Program-made: the position numbers and the translations under genes | In this document: one piece after another, positions 15,635-24,618 of the stretch | Numbering within the stretch: the stretch's first letter is position 1 | Layout of the letters: each line of letters begins with the position of its first letter | Notes under the pieces: model-generated | The model's database searches: none | Seen by the model: the letters and a program-made list of their open reading frames with translations, nothing else | What the model was told of the DNA's origin: nothing | Assembly (NCBI GenBank): GCA_944322625.1 | Contig: CALUPN010000004.1 | Coordinates: 1 to 54,636, forward strand | Direction of reading: 5' to 3' | DNA length: 54,636 bases | From: Candidatus Gastranaerophilales bacterium | GTDB taxonomy: Bacteria > Cyanobacteriota > Vampirovibrionia > Gastranaerophilales > Gastranaerophilaceae

Positions 15635-16672
15635 TTACCCAAGAGAATTTTTATTCTGCATTTTCCCTCTCAACTGACCGCAGGCAGCATCAATATCAGC
15701 TCCGCGTTCCAGTCTTACTGTAACTTTTTTACCGGAATGTTCAAGCAGATATTTAAATTTCATTATATCATTGCCGGAAGGTTTTTTGTAATCGTTTTCT
15801 ACTACCGAATTGTATGGAATAAGATTTACGTTGCACTTCAAATCTTTTAAGAAATATGCAAGCTCTTTTGCAACGGGAGTTGTATCATTAAACCCGTGAA
15901 TTAAAATATATTCAATTGTAATCCTGCGTCCGGTTTTTTCTATATAGTTTTTTAAAGCTTTTTTTAAATCAGGAAGCGGATATTTATTTTCTATTGGCAT
16001 AATTGTTTTTCTAAGCTCGTGTACGGGGGCGTGAAGTGATATTGCAAGTGTAGATTGAAGATTTAGTTCTGCGAGTTTCTCAATGCCTGGCACTATACCG
16101 CTTGTAGATATCGTAATTCTTCTTGCTCCGATTTGGAAATCGTTATTGAATATTTCAAGTGCTTTTAAAACATTATCAAGATTGAGCATTGGCTCTCCCT
16201 GTCCCATAAATACAATATTTGTAACTTTTAATCCCGTGTCTCTCTGAATTGTAAGTACCTGCTCTATTATTTCTTTATAAGTGAGATTTCTCCGGAAGCC
16301 GCCTTTTGCCGTAGCACAAAAAGAACAATTAACGGCACACCCGACTTGCGAACTTACGCAAGCAGTTAAATTAGCCCGATTATCAAACCTCATGAGGACT
16401 GTCTCAACACATTCTCCATCAGGATATTCTACAAGATATTTTATTGTACCATCTTTGCTGACTTGTTTAACTTTTATTTTTGTATCGCAAACAATAGCTA
16501 TTTCTTTAAGTTTTTCCCTAAAATCTTTTGAAAGATTGGTCATTTCATCTATTGATGAAACTGATTTAGAATAAATCCAGCTGTGAATCTGCTTTGCTCT
16601 AAACTTTGTAGCTTTCAGCTCATTCATTAAGCCTTCCAATTCCTCAAGCTTCATTCCTGAAAGTATTATCAT
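15635..16672 (-). CDS. rlmN: Dual-specificity RNA methyltransferase RlmN (23S A2503 / tRNA A37)
   Basis: A radical SAM methyltransferase of 345 aa. The [4Fe-4S] cysteines are C112, C116 and C119 (C-A-V-N-C-S-F-C), followed by A-T-A-K-G-G-F-x-R-N-L, and the C-terminal catalytic cysteine is at about residue 331 (A-A-C-G-Q-L). The start ATG overlaps the stop of the upstream ykgJ-like gene (ATGA); a second ATG six codons in is a possible alternative. Confidence 0.96.
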   Translation of the reverse strand: MIILSGMKLEELEGLMNELKATKFRAKQIHSWIYSKSVSSIDEMTNLSKDFREKLKEIAIVCDTKIKVKQVSKDGTIKYLVEYPDGECVETVLMRFDNRANLTACVSSQVGCAVNCSFCATAKGGFRRNLTYKEIIEQVLTIQRDTGLKVTNIVFMGQGEPMLNLDNVLKALEIFNNDFQIGARRITISTSGIVPGIEKLAELNLQSTLAISLHAPVHELRKTIMPIENKYPLPDLKKALKNYIEKTGRRITIEYILIHGFNDTTPVAKELAYFLKDLKCNVNLIPYNSVVENDYKKPSGNDIMKFKYLLEHSGKKVTVRLERGADIDAACGQLRGKMQNKNSLG

Positions 16673-17412
16673 TGCAGCTTACTCCTGTAAAACTCAATTA
16701 TATCGGTTTTAGCTTTTAGAAGCATTGCTTCATGTGCAATTTCACGTTTCCATTCATTGTATGAACAGGCTGAAGGTAATAGCTTTAAAGGATTATGCGG
16801 AAAATCTTTGCAGACCGAAGGGCGGTTTTCATAATCTGAGCATAAATTTCCTTCAAGCTTCGGGCAATAATAGTAATATATTTTTTCATCTTCAACAAGC
16901 TTGTTTAAAAGTTCAAAGTACTCTGGATTTGCAGCTTTTGCATCTTCCTCTGTCTTATATGGAACAAAAACCGAAATAAAATCTTTAGAGAACTTATCAC
17001 CCCTCATTGCCCGTTGTTTAAGCTGTTCATATGAATACTGGCTGGCTGCAAGTTTGCAGCAGGCTGCACATTTTGCACAAGTATAAGCATTTCTCTTTTC
17101 CATCATATTTTTATATATGACTTTTAATTTCTGTTTATAATCACCGGCTAAAAATGTTAAAATTTTTAGCTGCCAATCTCTGTAAGGACAATTGGAGGGA
17201 TATGGAGCAAACATATCTTTTTTCTCTATTTTGCAGTCCTTTACCTGACACTTATCACATGGGTTCTCAGGCTTAAAAGCGTTGACTTCACGCCTTATAC
17301 TTTCAGCTGCTTCAATAAAAATTTCTTCATAATTATTTTTTAAATTATCGTATTGAGAATTCAAAGAATTATCACTTTTATTCTTTGCCTGATCCGAGAA
17401 AAAATTATCCAT
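16669..17412 (-). CDS. YkgJ-type cysteine-cluster (Zn/Fe-binding) protein
   Basis: The 247-residue protein carries many cysteines in metal-binding arrangements: C-D-K-C-Q-V-K-D-C, N-C-P-Y, C-A-K-C-A-A-C-C, C-P-K-L-E-G-N-L-C and R-P-S-V-C-K-D-F-P. This is the CxxCxxCC...C layout of the YkgJ/UPF0153 family, whose biochemical role is not settled. Start at 17412 is chosen because it lies 7 nt after an extended -10 (TGC-TACTAT); an upstream in-frame ATG at 17448 would fall upstream of that promoter. It is coupled to rlmN. Confidence 0.8.
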   Translation of the reverse strand: MDNFFSDQAKNKSDNSLNSQYDNLKNNYEEIFIEAAESIRREVNAFKPENPCDKCQVKDCKIEKKDMFAPYPSNCPYRDWQLKILTFLAGDYKQKLKVIYKNMMEKRNAYTCAKCAACCKLAASQYSYEQLKQRAMRGDKFSKDFISVFVPYKTEEDAKAANPEYFELLNKLVEDEKIYYYYCPKLEGNLCSDYENRPSVCKDFPHNPLKLLPSACSYNEWKREIAHEAMLLKAKTDIIEFYRSKLQ

Positions 17413-17419
17413 ATAAAAG

Positions 17420-17428
17420 ATAGTAGCA
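17420..17428 (-). promoter_or_regulatory. Extended -10 of the ykgJ-like gene; leaderless start
   Basis: The minus strand reads TGC-TACTAT, seven bases, then ATG. No Shine-Dalgarno is present. Confidence 0.55.
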
Positions 17429-17503
17429 CAAATTGCCTGATGGAGCAATGATAAACGAATTTAAGCCGATAAAATAAATAAGAGTAAAAGAAAGGACTAT
17501 TTT

Positions 17504-17896
17504 ATGTCAACAGAAAAATTACAACTTTACAAGTGTTCTGTCTGCGGCAATCTTGTTCAGGTAATTTTGCCCGGCGCCGGCGAACTTGTATGCTGCGGCG
17601 AACCTATGAAACTTCTTGAGATACAGCATGATACATCAGAAATCGGCGAAAAACACGCTCCGAAAACAGATTTTAGAGAAAACAAAAAATTCGTTCAGGT
17701 AATAAGTCATCCGATGCAGTCAGAACACTATATTCAGTTTATTGAAGTGTATACCAAAGATAAGAATGAATTACATTTAAAATACTTCAAACCGAATGAT
17801 GTTCCTGAGTTTGATATATCGTACCTGAAAGATGATATAGAAGCGATTGAACATTGTAATATACACGGTTTGTGGGGGGAAGATAATAATGATTAG
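17504..17896 (+). CDS. dfx: Desulfoferrodoxin (two-iron superoxide reductase)
   Basis: A cytoplasmic superoxide reductase that converts superoxide to peroxide without releasing oxygen. The rubredoxin-like centre I ligands are C11, C14, C30 and C31. Centre II ligands are H51 (E-K-H-A-P), H69 (H-P-M), H75, C118 and H121 (C-N-I-H-G-L-W). All are present in the 130-residue protein. AAAGGA precedes the ATG. It overlaps the ferritin gene by 8 bp, linking superoxide detoxification with iron storage. Confidence 0.97.
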   Translation: MSTEKLQLYKCSVCGNLVQVILPGAGELVCCGEPMKLLEIQHDTSEIGEKHAPKTDFRENKKFVQVISHPMQSEHYIQFIEVYTKDKNELHLKYFKPNDVPEFDISYLKDDIEAIEHCNIHGLWGEDNND

Positions 17897-18377
17897 CGAC
17901 AATATTAATAATATAATTAACGAACAAATTAACAAAGAGTTTTATTCAGGTTACTTGTATCTTTCAATGTCTGCACATCTAAAAGAACTCGGTTTATTCG
18001 GATTTGCCAAATGGACACGAATTCAGGCAAAAGAAGAGGTTGAACACGGTCTTAAGCTTTTTGATTATCTGATAGAAAGAAACAGTTTTGTAACTCTTAA
18101 GCAGATTAAAACTCCGGAATTTGAATACAATGGCATATTATCTATATTTAATACAATTTATGAGCACGAAAAATGTATAACATCATCGGTGATGAAAATA
18201 GCAAAAGCCGCAGAAGACGAATGTGACAGAACTACTTTATCTTTCATAGATTGGTTTATAAACGAACAGATAGAAGAGGAGCAAAACGTAAAAAACATCA
18301 TAAAAAGATTGGAAATATTCGGAGACGATAAAACATCCTTATTCCTTATGGATAAAGAATTGGGTGAGCGAACTTAA
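17889..18377 (+). CDS. Non-haem ferritin
   Basis: The 162-residue four-helix protein has the ferroxidase motifs of bacterial FtnA: an early glutamate in E-F-Y-S-G-Y-L-Y, E-E-V-E-H (E-x-x-H) and E-Q-I-E-E-E-Q. It stores iron in a 24-mer shell. The start at 17889 is chosen over an in-frame ATG at 17847 because it begins with the ferritin first helix and has a GGGGGA ribosome site; it overlaps dfx by 8 bp. It ends the oxidative-stress operon. Confidence 0.93.
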   Translation: MISDNINNIINEQINKEFYSGYLYLSMSAHLKELGLFGFAKWTRIQAKEEVEHGLKLFDYLIERNSFVTLKQIKTPEFEYNGILSIFNTIYEHEKCITSSVMKIAKAAEDECDRTTLSFIDWFINEQIEEEQNVKNIIKRLEIFGDDKTSLFLMDKELGERT

Positions 18378-18404
18378 AAAAAAGGACTTTTAAAGTCCTT
18401 TTTT
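18376..18404 (+). terminator. Intrinsic terminator after dfx-ferritin
   Basis: AAAAGGACTTT pairs with AAAGTCCTTTT around a minimal loop and runs into six T, directly after the ferritin stop. Confidence 0.92.
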
Positions 18405-18470
18405 AGTAGTTGTAAAAAAAAAATGTTTTTGGTAATTTAGTTATGTGTGTTTTATATTATTTAAAACATT

Positions 18471-18500
18471 TGTAACAATATGTTAAGTACATGCTAAAAT
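18471..18500 (+). promoter_or_regulatory. Promoter with TGTAACAAT element, upstream of the 18560 operon
   Basis: TGTAACAAT is at 18471-18479, exactly 81 nt before the ATG when measured from its last base, and an extended -10 TGC-TAAAAT is at 18492-18500. The predicted leader is about 50 nt and ends with a GGGG ribosome site. The block is similar to the one at 54287 (shared GTTAA, ACATG and AGCAAAAAATAT segments in order). Confidence 0.55.
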
Positions 18501-18559
18501 ACTAGCAAAAAAATATTTTTTAGGGACTTTTAATATATAGAAGACCAGATGGGGTTCGT

Positions 18560-19633
18560 ATGATTAAAGCAATAAATCCAGCATTTAGCAATGTAAAGTT
18601 CGGGGCACAACCTGATGAAGAAAAGCCGGCGAGACCGGAATCCAGGATATTACCTAACACTTTGCAGACTAGAATTTCACAGAAATTCCATAAAACATCA
18701 AATGCCTTTTTGGAATATCCGATTAAAGGTTTAAAAGGTGATGTCAATTCTGATTTTTATGAATTTCTTTCAATGGGCATAATTCCTTATCTGGCGGGCA
18801 GCGCAATGTTTATGCTCATGTTTAATATGATTGGGAAATTAGACCCCAAATCAAAGGTTCTTGCAGGCATGAACGGTAAAAAAATGGCGCTGGGGGTTGT
18901 GCTTTACGGTTTGTTCAAGACATTATCAAACGATTTGGTAACACGTCCTGTTTATTGGGGAACTGGGGTTGATTTAGAACTTCCGGTAGAGCATGTTTAT
19001 TATCCGCTTCCTACAGAGCCCGGCGAAGCAGCAAATATTATGCCACAAATCCAGCAGAGAAAAGTTTATGATAGCCGTGAATTCTTCAGAAAAGATTTAA
19101 TTCAAAAAGATATAGGGGCTCCATATTATGATAAAGTTGCTAAAAAGCTTGGTATGGGCGAAAACCTTAATGATTCAACAACAGAAACAACACCCATTAT
19201 TCAAAGTATAGTTTCAATGACCAAAACTGCGAAAAGTCTTTCTTCGTATGCCTGGGCAGGAGTTGGCGTAGGACTTGCCGTTCAAGATTCGTGGAATGAT
19301 TTCTTTGAAGCAATAAAGAACAGAAAACGTCACGTTGCAAAACCCGGCGAAGGTTTCTTAAACAAGATGGGCAGCCGTATGAAGAATATGGGTACAAATT
19401 TTGTCGATATATCAAAAACTTTCGGAAAATCTTTCGCTAAATCTTGGAAAACAATGTGGACAGGCAAAGAAGGAACTACAGGATTTATGAAACATGCCGG
19501 TAAAGCTTGGCTTCTTCTTACCGGAGCTTTAACTGTCGGAAGCACTGCTAACGTTATATATAGAGCCCGTAAGATGGGAAAAGAATCAACAAATAAAGTA
19601 ATAGATAAAAACAAAGAAAGTACGGTGATTTAG
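18560..19633 (+). CDS. Membrane protein of unknown function with N-terminal N-x-K-F-G-A peptide
   Basis: I do not recognise this 357-residue protein. Its N-terminus reads I-N-P-A-F-S-N-V-K-F-G-A, a short peptide pattern that recurs in different proteins of this genome type. Hydrophobic segments are at about 69-91 and 103-120, with weaker ones at 225-242 and 318-336; a Lys/Arg-rich loop lies at 250-315. There is no cleavable signal peptide. It is the first gene of a three-gene operon (next ATG one base after its stop) that ends with a GH13 glycosidase. Confidence 0.75.
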   Translation: MIKAINPAFSNVKFGAQPDEEKPARPESRILPNTLQTRISQKFHKTSNAFLEYPIKGLKGDVNSDFYEFLSMGIIPYLAGSAMFMLMFNMIGKLDPKSKVLAGMNGKKMALGVVLYGLFKTLSNDLVTRPVYWGTGVDLELPVEHVYYPLPTEPGEAANIMPQIQQRKVYDSREFFRKDLIQKDIGAPYYDKVAKKLGMGENLNDSTTETTPIIQSIVSMTKTAKSLSSYAWAGVGVGLAVQDSWNDFFEAIKNRKRHVAKPGEGFLNKMGSRMKNMGTNFVDISKTFGKSFAKSWKTMWTGKEGTTGFMKHAGKAWLLLTGALTVGSTANVIYRARKMGKESTNKVIDKNKESTVI

Positions 19634-19634
19634 T

Positions 19635-22208
19635 ATGGCAATAACTCCGGTTCAAACAAATACAGATAATACTAAGTCTCAACACATCCCATACAAGGAT
19701 GCAAAAGGTGCTGTTAATACTGATAACAATTTAAAACCACTTCCTGCAAAAGGGCATCTGGTTCATGATACGGTTTTATCTGTTCCCAAATTTTTCTTCA
19801 AAGATATAGCTTACGATATGAAGGCTGTAAAAGATGGTTTTATGGGCAGAGCTAATGACCACCAGACAGGACGTTTAAATGATGTAGGATTGAAATTAGG
19901 CGGTATCGGAATTGCTACATATTTGGCCTCAAGAACGACAAACCCGATGTTCAGGATTATGGAATATGTAGGGTTAGGTACATTCTTAGCTTCTATGTCA
20001 TTATTCCCGAAAGCGTTTATTAATGTTCCGTCAAGACTTGTACATGGATTTTCTATAGGTAAAGAATATATAGATGATCAAGGACGTAAAAAATCTGTAT
20101 TCCAGGATAGCAATTATATACCGTTTGATATGTATAGAGGTGAATATCCTGGTGAAAATCTTGATGTTATTGCGGATAGAATGGGAATTCCAAGAGATTT
20201 GAAAAACCGTAATGAGCTTACGAAAGAGCAGATGAGAAAGATTGCGACCCAAAATAATACATTGTGGATGTTAACAGCGGGTTTTGCAACTCCAGTAATG
20301 ACGGCGCTTATTTGCTGCGGTTTAGAAAAACTTATTGCACCGGCTTTGGAAGTCGCCAGAAACTATGAACACAATAATAAAATTTCTCATCTTCTTGAAA
20401 AAACCAATAAAATGTCAGAAAGTCTTGCAGATGTCAGTGATAACAAACTCAGCAAACAAGTAACCAAGTTATTGAATAATTATAAAGGAAAAGAGCTCCC
20501 TAAAGCTGAGTTTGATAATCTTGTCGATTTAATAACAAAAGATTTGGACTCATATGCAAAAGATGGAATTAAGACTGATTTAGCAAATATTTTAATTAAT
20601 GAAAAGAAAGCTTTTGTCCTTAATAAAAATTCAGCAGATGAAATTATTAATATGATTAAAGCGGGTTTGCCGATGCAAAACAAACAGAGCCTGGAAAGAG
20701 TTTTTGTTCCGTCTGCTTCAGAATTGGAAAACATCTTTAAAAATAATGAGCGAGTAACGCCGGAAGAATTACAAAGCATAAAAGGCAAAATTAAAGAATT
20801 ATTTGACAGCAAGATTGCAAAAGAGCCTACAGATATGCAGGCATATTTGAAATCAGTAAGAAATAATGTGATTGAGAAAATCTCAAAGAAAATTCAAACA
20901 GCACCATCAAGGCTTGTTACGGAAAATGATATTAACGATATTACAAATCTTGCAAAAGTTATGGGCGAATTTAAGACAAACGCAAAAGCTCTTGACAAGA
21001 GCAAAGTGTTCAAAATCGGATACGCCCCTGAGACAGTTCTTGCGCGTTCTTACGCTAATTTTGAAAGAACATTGCTTGATGCTCTCGGTATTAAATACAA
21101 AGATTTAAAGCCGATTAGAGAATCAAAAGAATATGCAAAAGAATTTCTTGATAAGAAATTAACTGAGCTTACAAAAGATGAGGTTAAGTATCAAGAGACA
21201 ATCAATAAACTTGGTAAATCTCTTGCGGAAATGGAAATTAAACTTAACGGAAAAGTTGCTAAAGAGTCTGCATTAAAAGATTTAATTACGGCAATTGAAA
21301 ATAATTATAACAAGACAGCGAAACGTCTGGGTGAAACAGGCCGATTTAAAAATACGATTGATATGCTTGTAAAAGAAGATGTAAAGACTTTATCAACATC
21401 TCTTGAATCAAAAGATGATTTATTTGATTTGCTTGACGGTTTGAGAAAGGATAAAACAGGTTCTTTCAGTGGTATAGAGTATTCAAGGGAAAACGCTAAA
21501 AACGTTGGTTCATCGAAACTGAATACCGTTACAAATATTGTTGAGAGATATCAAGGGGCAAAAAATTCTCTCTACAGAATGCTGCACACAATGGATATCT
21601 ATAAACGCCAAATTCCTGCGGGTGAATATGACAAAAAATTATTAAAAACAGGCAAGAGTGTGTTGTTAGGAGCCACCAATCCTGAACATACATTAAAACT
21701 TGATACTGAAATAAATGCGGAATTCTATAAAGATTTAATGAATAATATATGGAATAGTGACGGTAATACTCCTGAAGTCCGTAATGATATTAAATGCAAA
21801 GGCAAAATAGAAAAATCAACAGCTACAGCATTAGATAGTGTTGACGGTCTTAAGAACGGAAACGTAAAATCAAGATTCCAATGGTATATTACAAGATTCA
21901 GAAACATTATGGGTAATAATACGATTGATTTTACAAAACCAAACCATACATTAGATTTAGGGGCTCTAAATCAATATGCGCCGGAATCTAAAACAAGAAA
22001 AGCGATGTTTGACCTTGTCGCACAAGATCCGATTGATTTAATGCAAAAGGCCGCAAACAGAAGATATAATAACCACAGATGGGCAAGGATAGCGTCTTCA
22101 ATTTTAGGAACAACTCTAGGAGTTACATTACTCGCTCAGCTTTGTTTCGGTAAGATAAAGAATCCCCACAATTTAAAGAAGCAGGTGAAAGATGATAAGA
22201 TTGTCTAA
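19635..22208 (+). CDS. Large membrane and coiled-coil protein of unknown function
   Basis: The 857-residue protein has hydrophobic segments at about 85-99, 112-128 and 209-236, then a long Lys/Glu-rich helical region (about 240-790) with heptad-like stretches and no recognised domain, and a final transmembrane helix near 820-842. The architecture suggests a long cytoplasmic or periplasmic helical scaffold tethered at both ends. It follows the 18560 gene by one base and overlaps the GH13 gene by 17 bp. Confidence 0.75.
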   Translation: MAITPVQTNTDNTKSQHIPYKDAKGAVNTDNNLKPLPAKGHLVHDTVLSVPKFFFKDIAYDMKAVKDGFMGRANDHQTGRLNDVGLKLGGIGIATYLASRTTNPMFRIMEYVGLGTFLASMSLFPKAFINVPSRLVHGFSIGKEYIDDQGRKKSVFQDSNYIPFDMYRGEYPGENLDVIADRMGIPRDLKNRNELTKEQMRKIATQNNTLWMLTAGFATPVMTALICCGLEKLIAPALEVARNYEHNNKISHLLEKTNKMSESLADVSDNKLSKQVTKLLNNYKGKELPKAEFDNLVDLITKDLDSYAKDGIKTDLANILINEKKAFVLNKNSADEIINMIKAGLPMQNKQSLERVFVPSASELENIFKNNERVTPEELQSIKGKIKELFDSKIAKEPTDMQAYLKSVRNNVIEKISKKIQTAPSRLVTENDINDITNLAKVMGEFKTNAKALDKSKVFKIGYAPETVLARSYANFERTLLDALGIKYKDLKPIRESKEYAKEFLDKKLTELTKDEVKYQETINKLGKSLAEMEIKLNGKVAKESALKDLITAIENNYNKTAKRLGETGRFKNTIDMLVKEDVKTLSTSLESKDDLFDLLDGLRKDKTGSFSGIEYSRENAKNVGSSKLNTVTNIVERYQGAKNSLYRMLHTMDIYKRQIPAGEYDKKLLKTGKSVLLGATNPEHTLKLDTEINAEFYKDLMNNIWNSDGNTPEVRNDIKCKGKIEKSTATALDSVDGLKNGNVKSRFQWYITRFRNIMGNNTIDFTKPNHTLDLGALNQYAPESKTRKAMFDLVAQDPIDLMQKAANRRYNNHRWARIASSILGTTLGVTLLAQLCFGKIKNPHNLKKQVKDDKIV

Positions 22209-24018
22209 TATTACATCAACAAATTTTAGAGCATCAAATTATGTTCAGCAGCCGCAAAAGGACGACAAGCAAGCGGGTAAACCCGTAAATGACAACGGAG
22301 TTACTGATAAATATCTGCAAAATCTTGCATTGATTAATTCTGCCGGAATAAATGATGTAAAAAAAGTCCAAAAAGTGGAGCAAGCTTCTAATGTAAATCC
22401 GCCTTATAAAAACAATTTAAAATCCATGATTCAGAATAACGAATCCGTAATGATGGCAATCGTTATGAGATCCTTTACTGCTCAAGATTTGAACGGTGAT
22501 GATAAAATTACTCTGAAAGATGGGGAAAAAAATGGTACATTCTTAAGTGCAATATCCAGGCTTGATGAACTAAAGGATGACGGCATTAACACAATTCACG
22601 TACTTCCTATCCACCCGCCCGGAAAGAAAAACGCTCAAGGAACTGCAGGTTCGATTTACGCACCCAAAAAATATGTAACAGATGAAGGAGAACTCGCAAT
22701 TGATCCGCTTCTTGTAGATAAAAATGATCCGCGAACTCCGAGTGAACAGTTTAAAGCATTTATTGACGAATGCCATAAAAGAGGTATCAAAGTGATGCTT
22801 GATTTGCCGAGCTGCGCGTCAGTAGATATGTTTGAAGCAGAACCTGATTTGATGGCATATGGAAGAAACGGTGAAGACAAGACTCCTCAAGGATGGGAAG
22901 ATATCAGAATGTTTGAACCATGGGCAGATGAGTCTTTAAGAACATTAAACCCGAAATTACTTGAGATGCACAAACAATATGTCGATGCTTGTATAGATTT
23001 GGGCATTGACGGTATAAGAGCGGATGTTGCACGTGCGAAACCGCCTGAATTCTGGGATATTTTAATTAAGCACTCTCACAAGAGAGACCCCGAATTTGGC
23101 TGGCTTGCAGAAAGCTATACTTATGAATGCGCATCTCCTATGATTAACATGCCGTATGACAGACCTGAACAGCTATTAAAAGTCGGCTTTGACGAATATT
23201 ACGGACAATATCATATATTTCATGATTGGACCGTTAAGGAGTTTATGGATTATGTAAAGTTTAATCTTGATTTATCTCATAAGCTTCCGGCAAGAAAAAG
23301 TGTTATCGGCTCATTCCTGACACACGATGACAGTGCTTCAATGGTTCACGGCGGTGAAAACTTCTGCAAAATGACGACTATTTTACAGGCAACAATTCCT
23401 ATGTGCAATCCGTATTTTATTGACGGTTTTCAAACCGGTGATGATTACGACTATAAATACAGAAATACAGAAAATACCGAAACCTGGACAGAAAAATATG
23501 ATTTAGAAACAAAACAATATACTAAAAAATATGATATGAATGAACATAAGAACAGACTGCCGCTGTTTAATCTTTCAAGAAAACCGGGCGGAAATTTCCC
23601 TGACATTGAAAGAGTTATGAAAGGTGCTCTGAAAATGAGGGCTGAAAATTCGGATGTTCTGGCCGATCCTAACAGCAGCTTTATTGAACTTGATAAGCAT
23701 GACGATGACAATGACCAGATTATAACGTATGCAAGACATAATAACGGTAAAACTATATTGGTAGTTGCTAATAAAAATCCAAACAGAAATTCTTCCGGGA
23801 TTATAGAAATTCCCGGGTTAAAAGAAAACCAAAAACTTGTAAATATGGTACCCGAGTATGGTGAAAAAAGCGAATTTCAGGTAAGCGCTAATGAATTAAA
23901 ACTAAATTTAGCGCCAAATGACGCTTATGTATTTGAGATTGATACTCCAAACATAGAAAAAGACAGAAAAGGACATGTTTATAAACAAAAAATAAAAGAT
24001 AAGGCAGACATTAAATAA
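22192..24018 (+). CDS. GH13 (alpha-amylase family) glycosidase with EF-hand-like loop
   Basis: The 608-residue protein is a (beta/alpha)8 GH13 enzyme: nucleophile D278 in G-I-R-A-D-V-A-R, acid/base E307 in W-L-A-E-S-Y, and the third acid in F-L-T-H-D-D (H378-D379). Region I, usually D-x-x-x-N-H, is D-L-P-S-C-A at 204-209. An EF-hand-like calcium loop D-L-N-G-D-D-K-I-T-L-K-D is at 99-110. The N-terminus (residues 1-80) is disordered, has no signal peptide, and carries S-T-N-F-R-A. It may act on intracellular or surface alpha-glucan; specificity cannot be read from sequence. Ribosome site AGGTGAAAG precedes the ATG. Confidence 0.88.
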   Translation: MIRLSNITSTNFRASNYVQQPQKDDKQAGKPVNDNGVTDKYLQNLALINSAGINDVKKVQKVEQASNVNPPYKNNLKSMIQNNESVMMAIVMRSFTAQDLNGDDKITLKDGEKNGTFLSAISRLDELKDDGINTIHVLPIHPPGKKNAQGTAGSIYAPKKYVTDEGELAIDPLLVDKNDPRTPSEQFKAFIDECHKRGIKVMLDLPSCASVDMFEAEPDLMAYGRNGEDKTPQGWEDIRMFEPWADESLRTLNPKLLEMHKQYVDACIDLGIDGIRADVARAKPPEFWDILIKHSHKRDPEFGWLAESYTYECASPMINMPYDRPEQLLKVGFDEYYGQYHIFHDWTVKEFMDYVKFNLDLSHKLPARKSVIGSFLTHDDSASMVHGGENFCKMTTILQATIPMCNPYFIDGFQTGDDYDYKYRNTENTETWTEKYDLETKQYTKKYDMNEHKNRLPLFNLSRKPGGNFPDIERVMKGALKMRAENSDVLADPNSSFIELDKHDDDNDQIITYARHNNGKTILVVANKNPNRNSSGIIEIPGLKENQKLVNMVPEYGEKSEFQVSANELKLNLAPNDAYVFEIDTPNIEKDRKGHVYKQKIKDKADIK

Positions 24019-24023
24019 ACAAA

Positions 24024-24051
24024 AAATAACCGGTGAAAAGCCGGTTATTTT
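24024..24051. terminator. Bidirectional terminator
   Basis: AAATAACCGG and CCGGTTATTT form a 10-bp stem with a 7-nt loop; T runs are present on both strands. It separates the GH13 operon from the convergent acetyltransferase gene. Confidence 0.9.
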
Positions 24052-24052
24052 A

Positions 24053-24604
24053 TTATTGTTCTATTATTTTTATGACTTTTGCAGGATTTCCAACAGCAAG
24101 TGAATTTTCAGGGATATCCTTTGTTACAACAGCCCCGGCACCTATTACGCATCCGTCACCTATATTTACTCCCGGAAGTAAAATTACACTTCCGCCCAGC
24201 CAACAGTTTTTGCCGACAGAAATTGGTTTTGCAGATTCTACAAAAGTATTTCTGGTTTTATAATCCAGCGGATGAATAGGAGTATAAAACTGAACATTTG
24301 GGCCTATAAAAGTATTACTACCGACAGAGACTTTCGCACAGTCCAGAATAACACAATTTGCGTTAAAATAGACATTATCCCCTAATTCTGTATTACAGCC
24401 GTAATCAAAAAATACATTTGGCGTAATATAACATCCCCCGCCCATTTTACCAACTACAGATTTCAAGATTTCTTCTCTTTTCTTCTCATCCTTTTCTTGA
24501 TTAAATTCAGTAATCAAAGCTCTGGTTCTGTCTCTTAGACCGATTAAATATTCACTCATCGGGAAATAATCTTCTCCCGCAATCATTTTCTCAAATTCTT
24601 TCAT
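24053..24604 (-). CDS. Sugar O-acetyltransferase, maltose/galactoside (Maa/LacA) type
   Basis: The 183-residue left-handed beta-helix acetyltransferase begins with the Maa-type E-K-M-I-A-G-E-D-Y helix and has the catalytic-His region F-Y-T-P-I-H-P-L-D, then the coenzyme A-binding W-L-G-G-S-V and G-A-G-A-V-V-T-K-D segments. It acetylates a sugar, possibly maltose, which would fit the neighbouring GH13 enzyme, but the two genes are convergent and separately promoted. TATAAT lies 6 nt before the ATG, so the mRNA is probably leaderless. Confidence 0.92.
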   Translation of the reverse strand: MKEFEKMIAGEDYFPMSEYLIGLRDRTRALITEFNQEKDEKKREEILKSVVGKMGGGCYITPNVFFDYGCNTELGDNVYFNANCVILDCAKVSVGSNTFIGPNVQFYTPIHPLDYKTRNTFVESAKPISVGKNCWLGGSVILLPGVNIGDGCVIGAGAVVTKDIPENSLAVGNPAKVIKIIEQ

Positions 24605-24610
24605 AAAACA

Positions 24611-24616
24611 ATTATA
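24611..24616 (-). promoter_or_regulatory. -10 box of the acetyltransferase gene; leaderless start
   Basis: On the minus strand TATAAT, six bases (TGTTTT), then ATG. It begins just after the terminator of the upstream small gene. Confidence 0.55.
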
Positions 24617-24618
24617 TC

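Noticed and set aside
17465..17472. GCCGATAA, the sigma-28 -10 sequence, upstream of dfx
   Set aside because: No TAAA lies 15 bp upstream, so the second half of the promoter is missing; probably chance.
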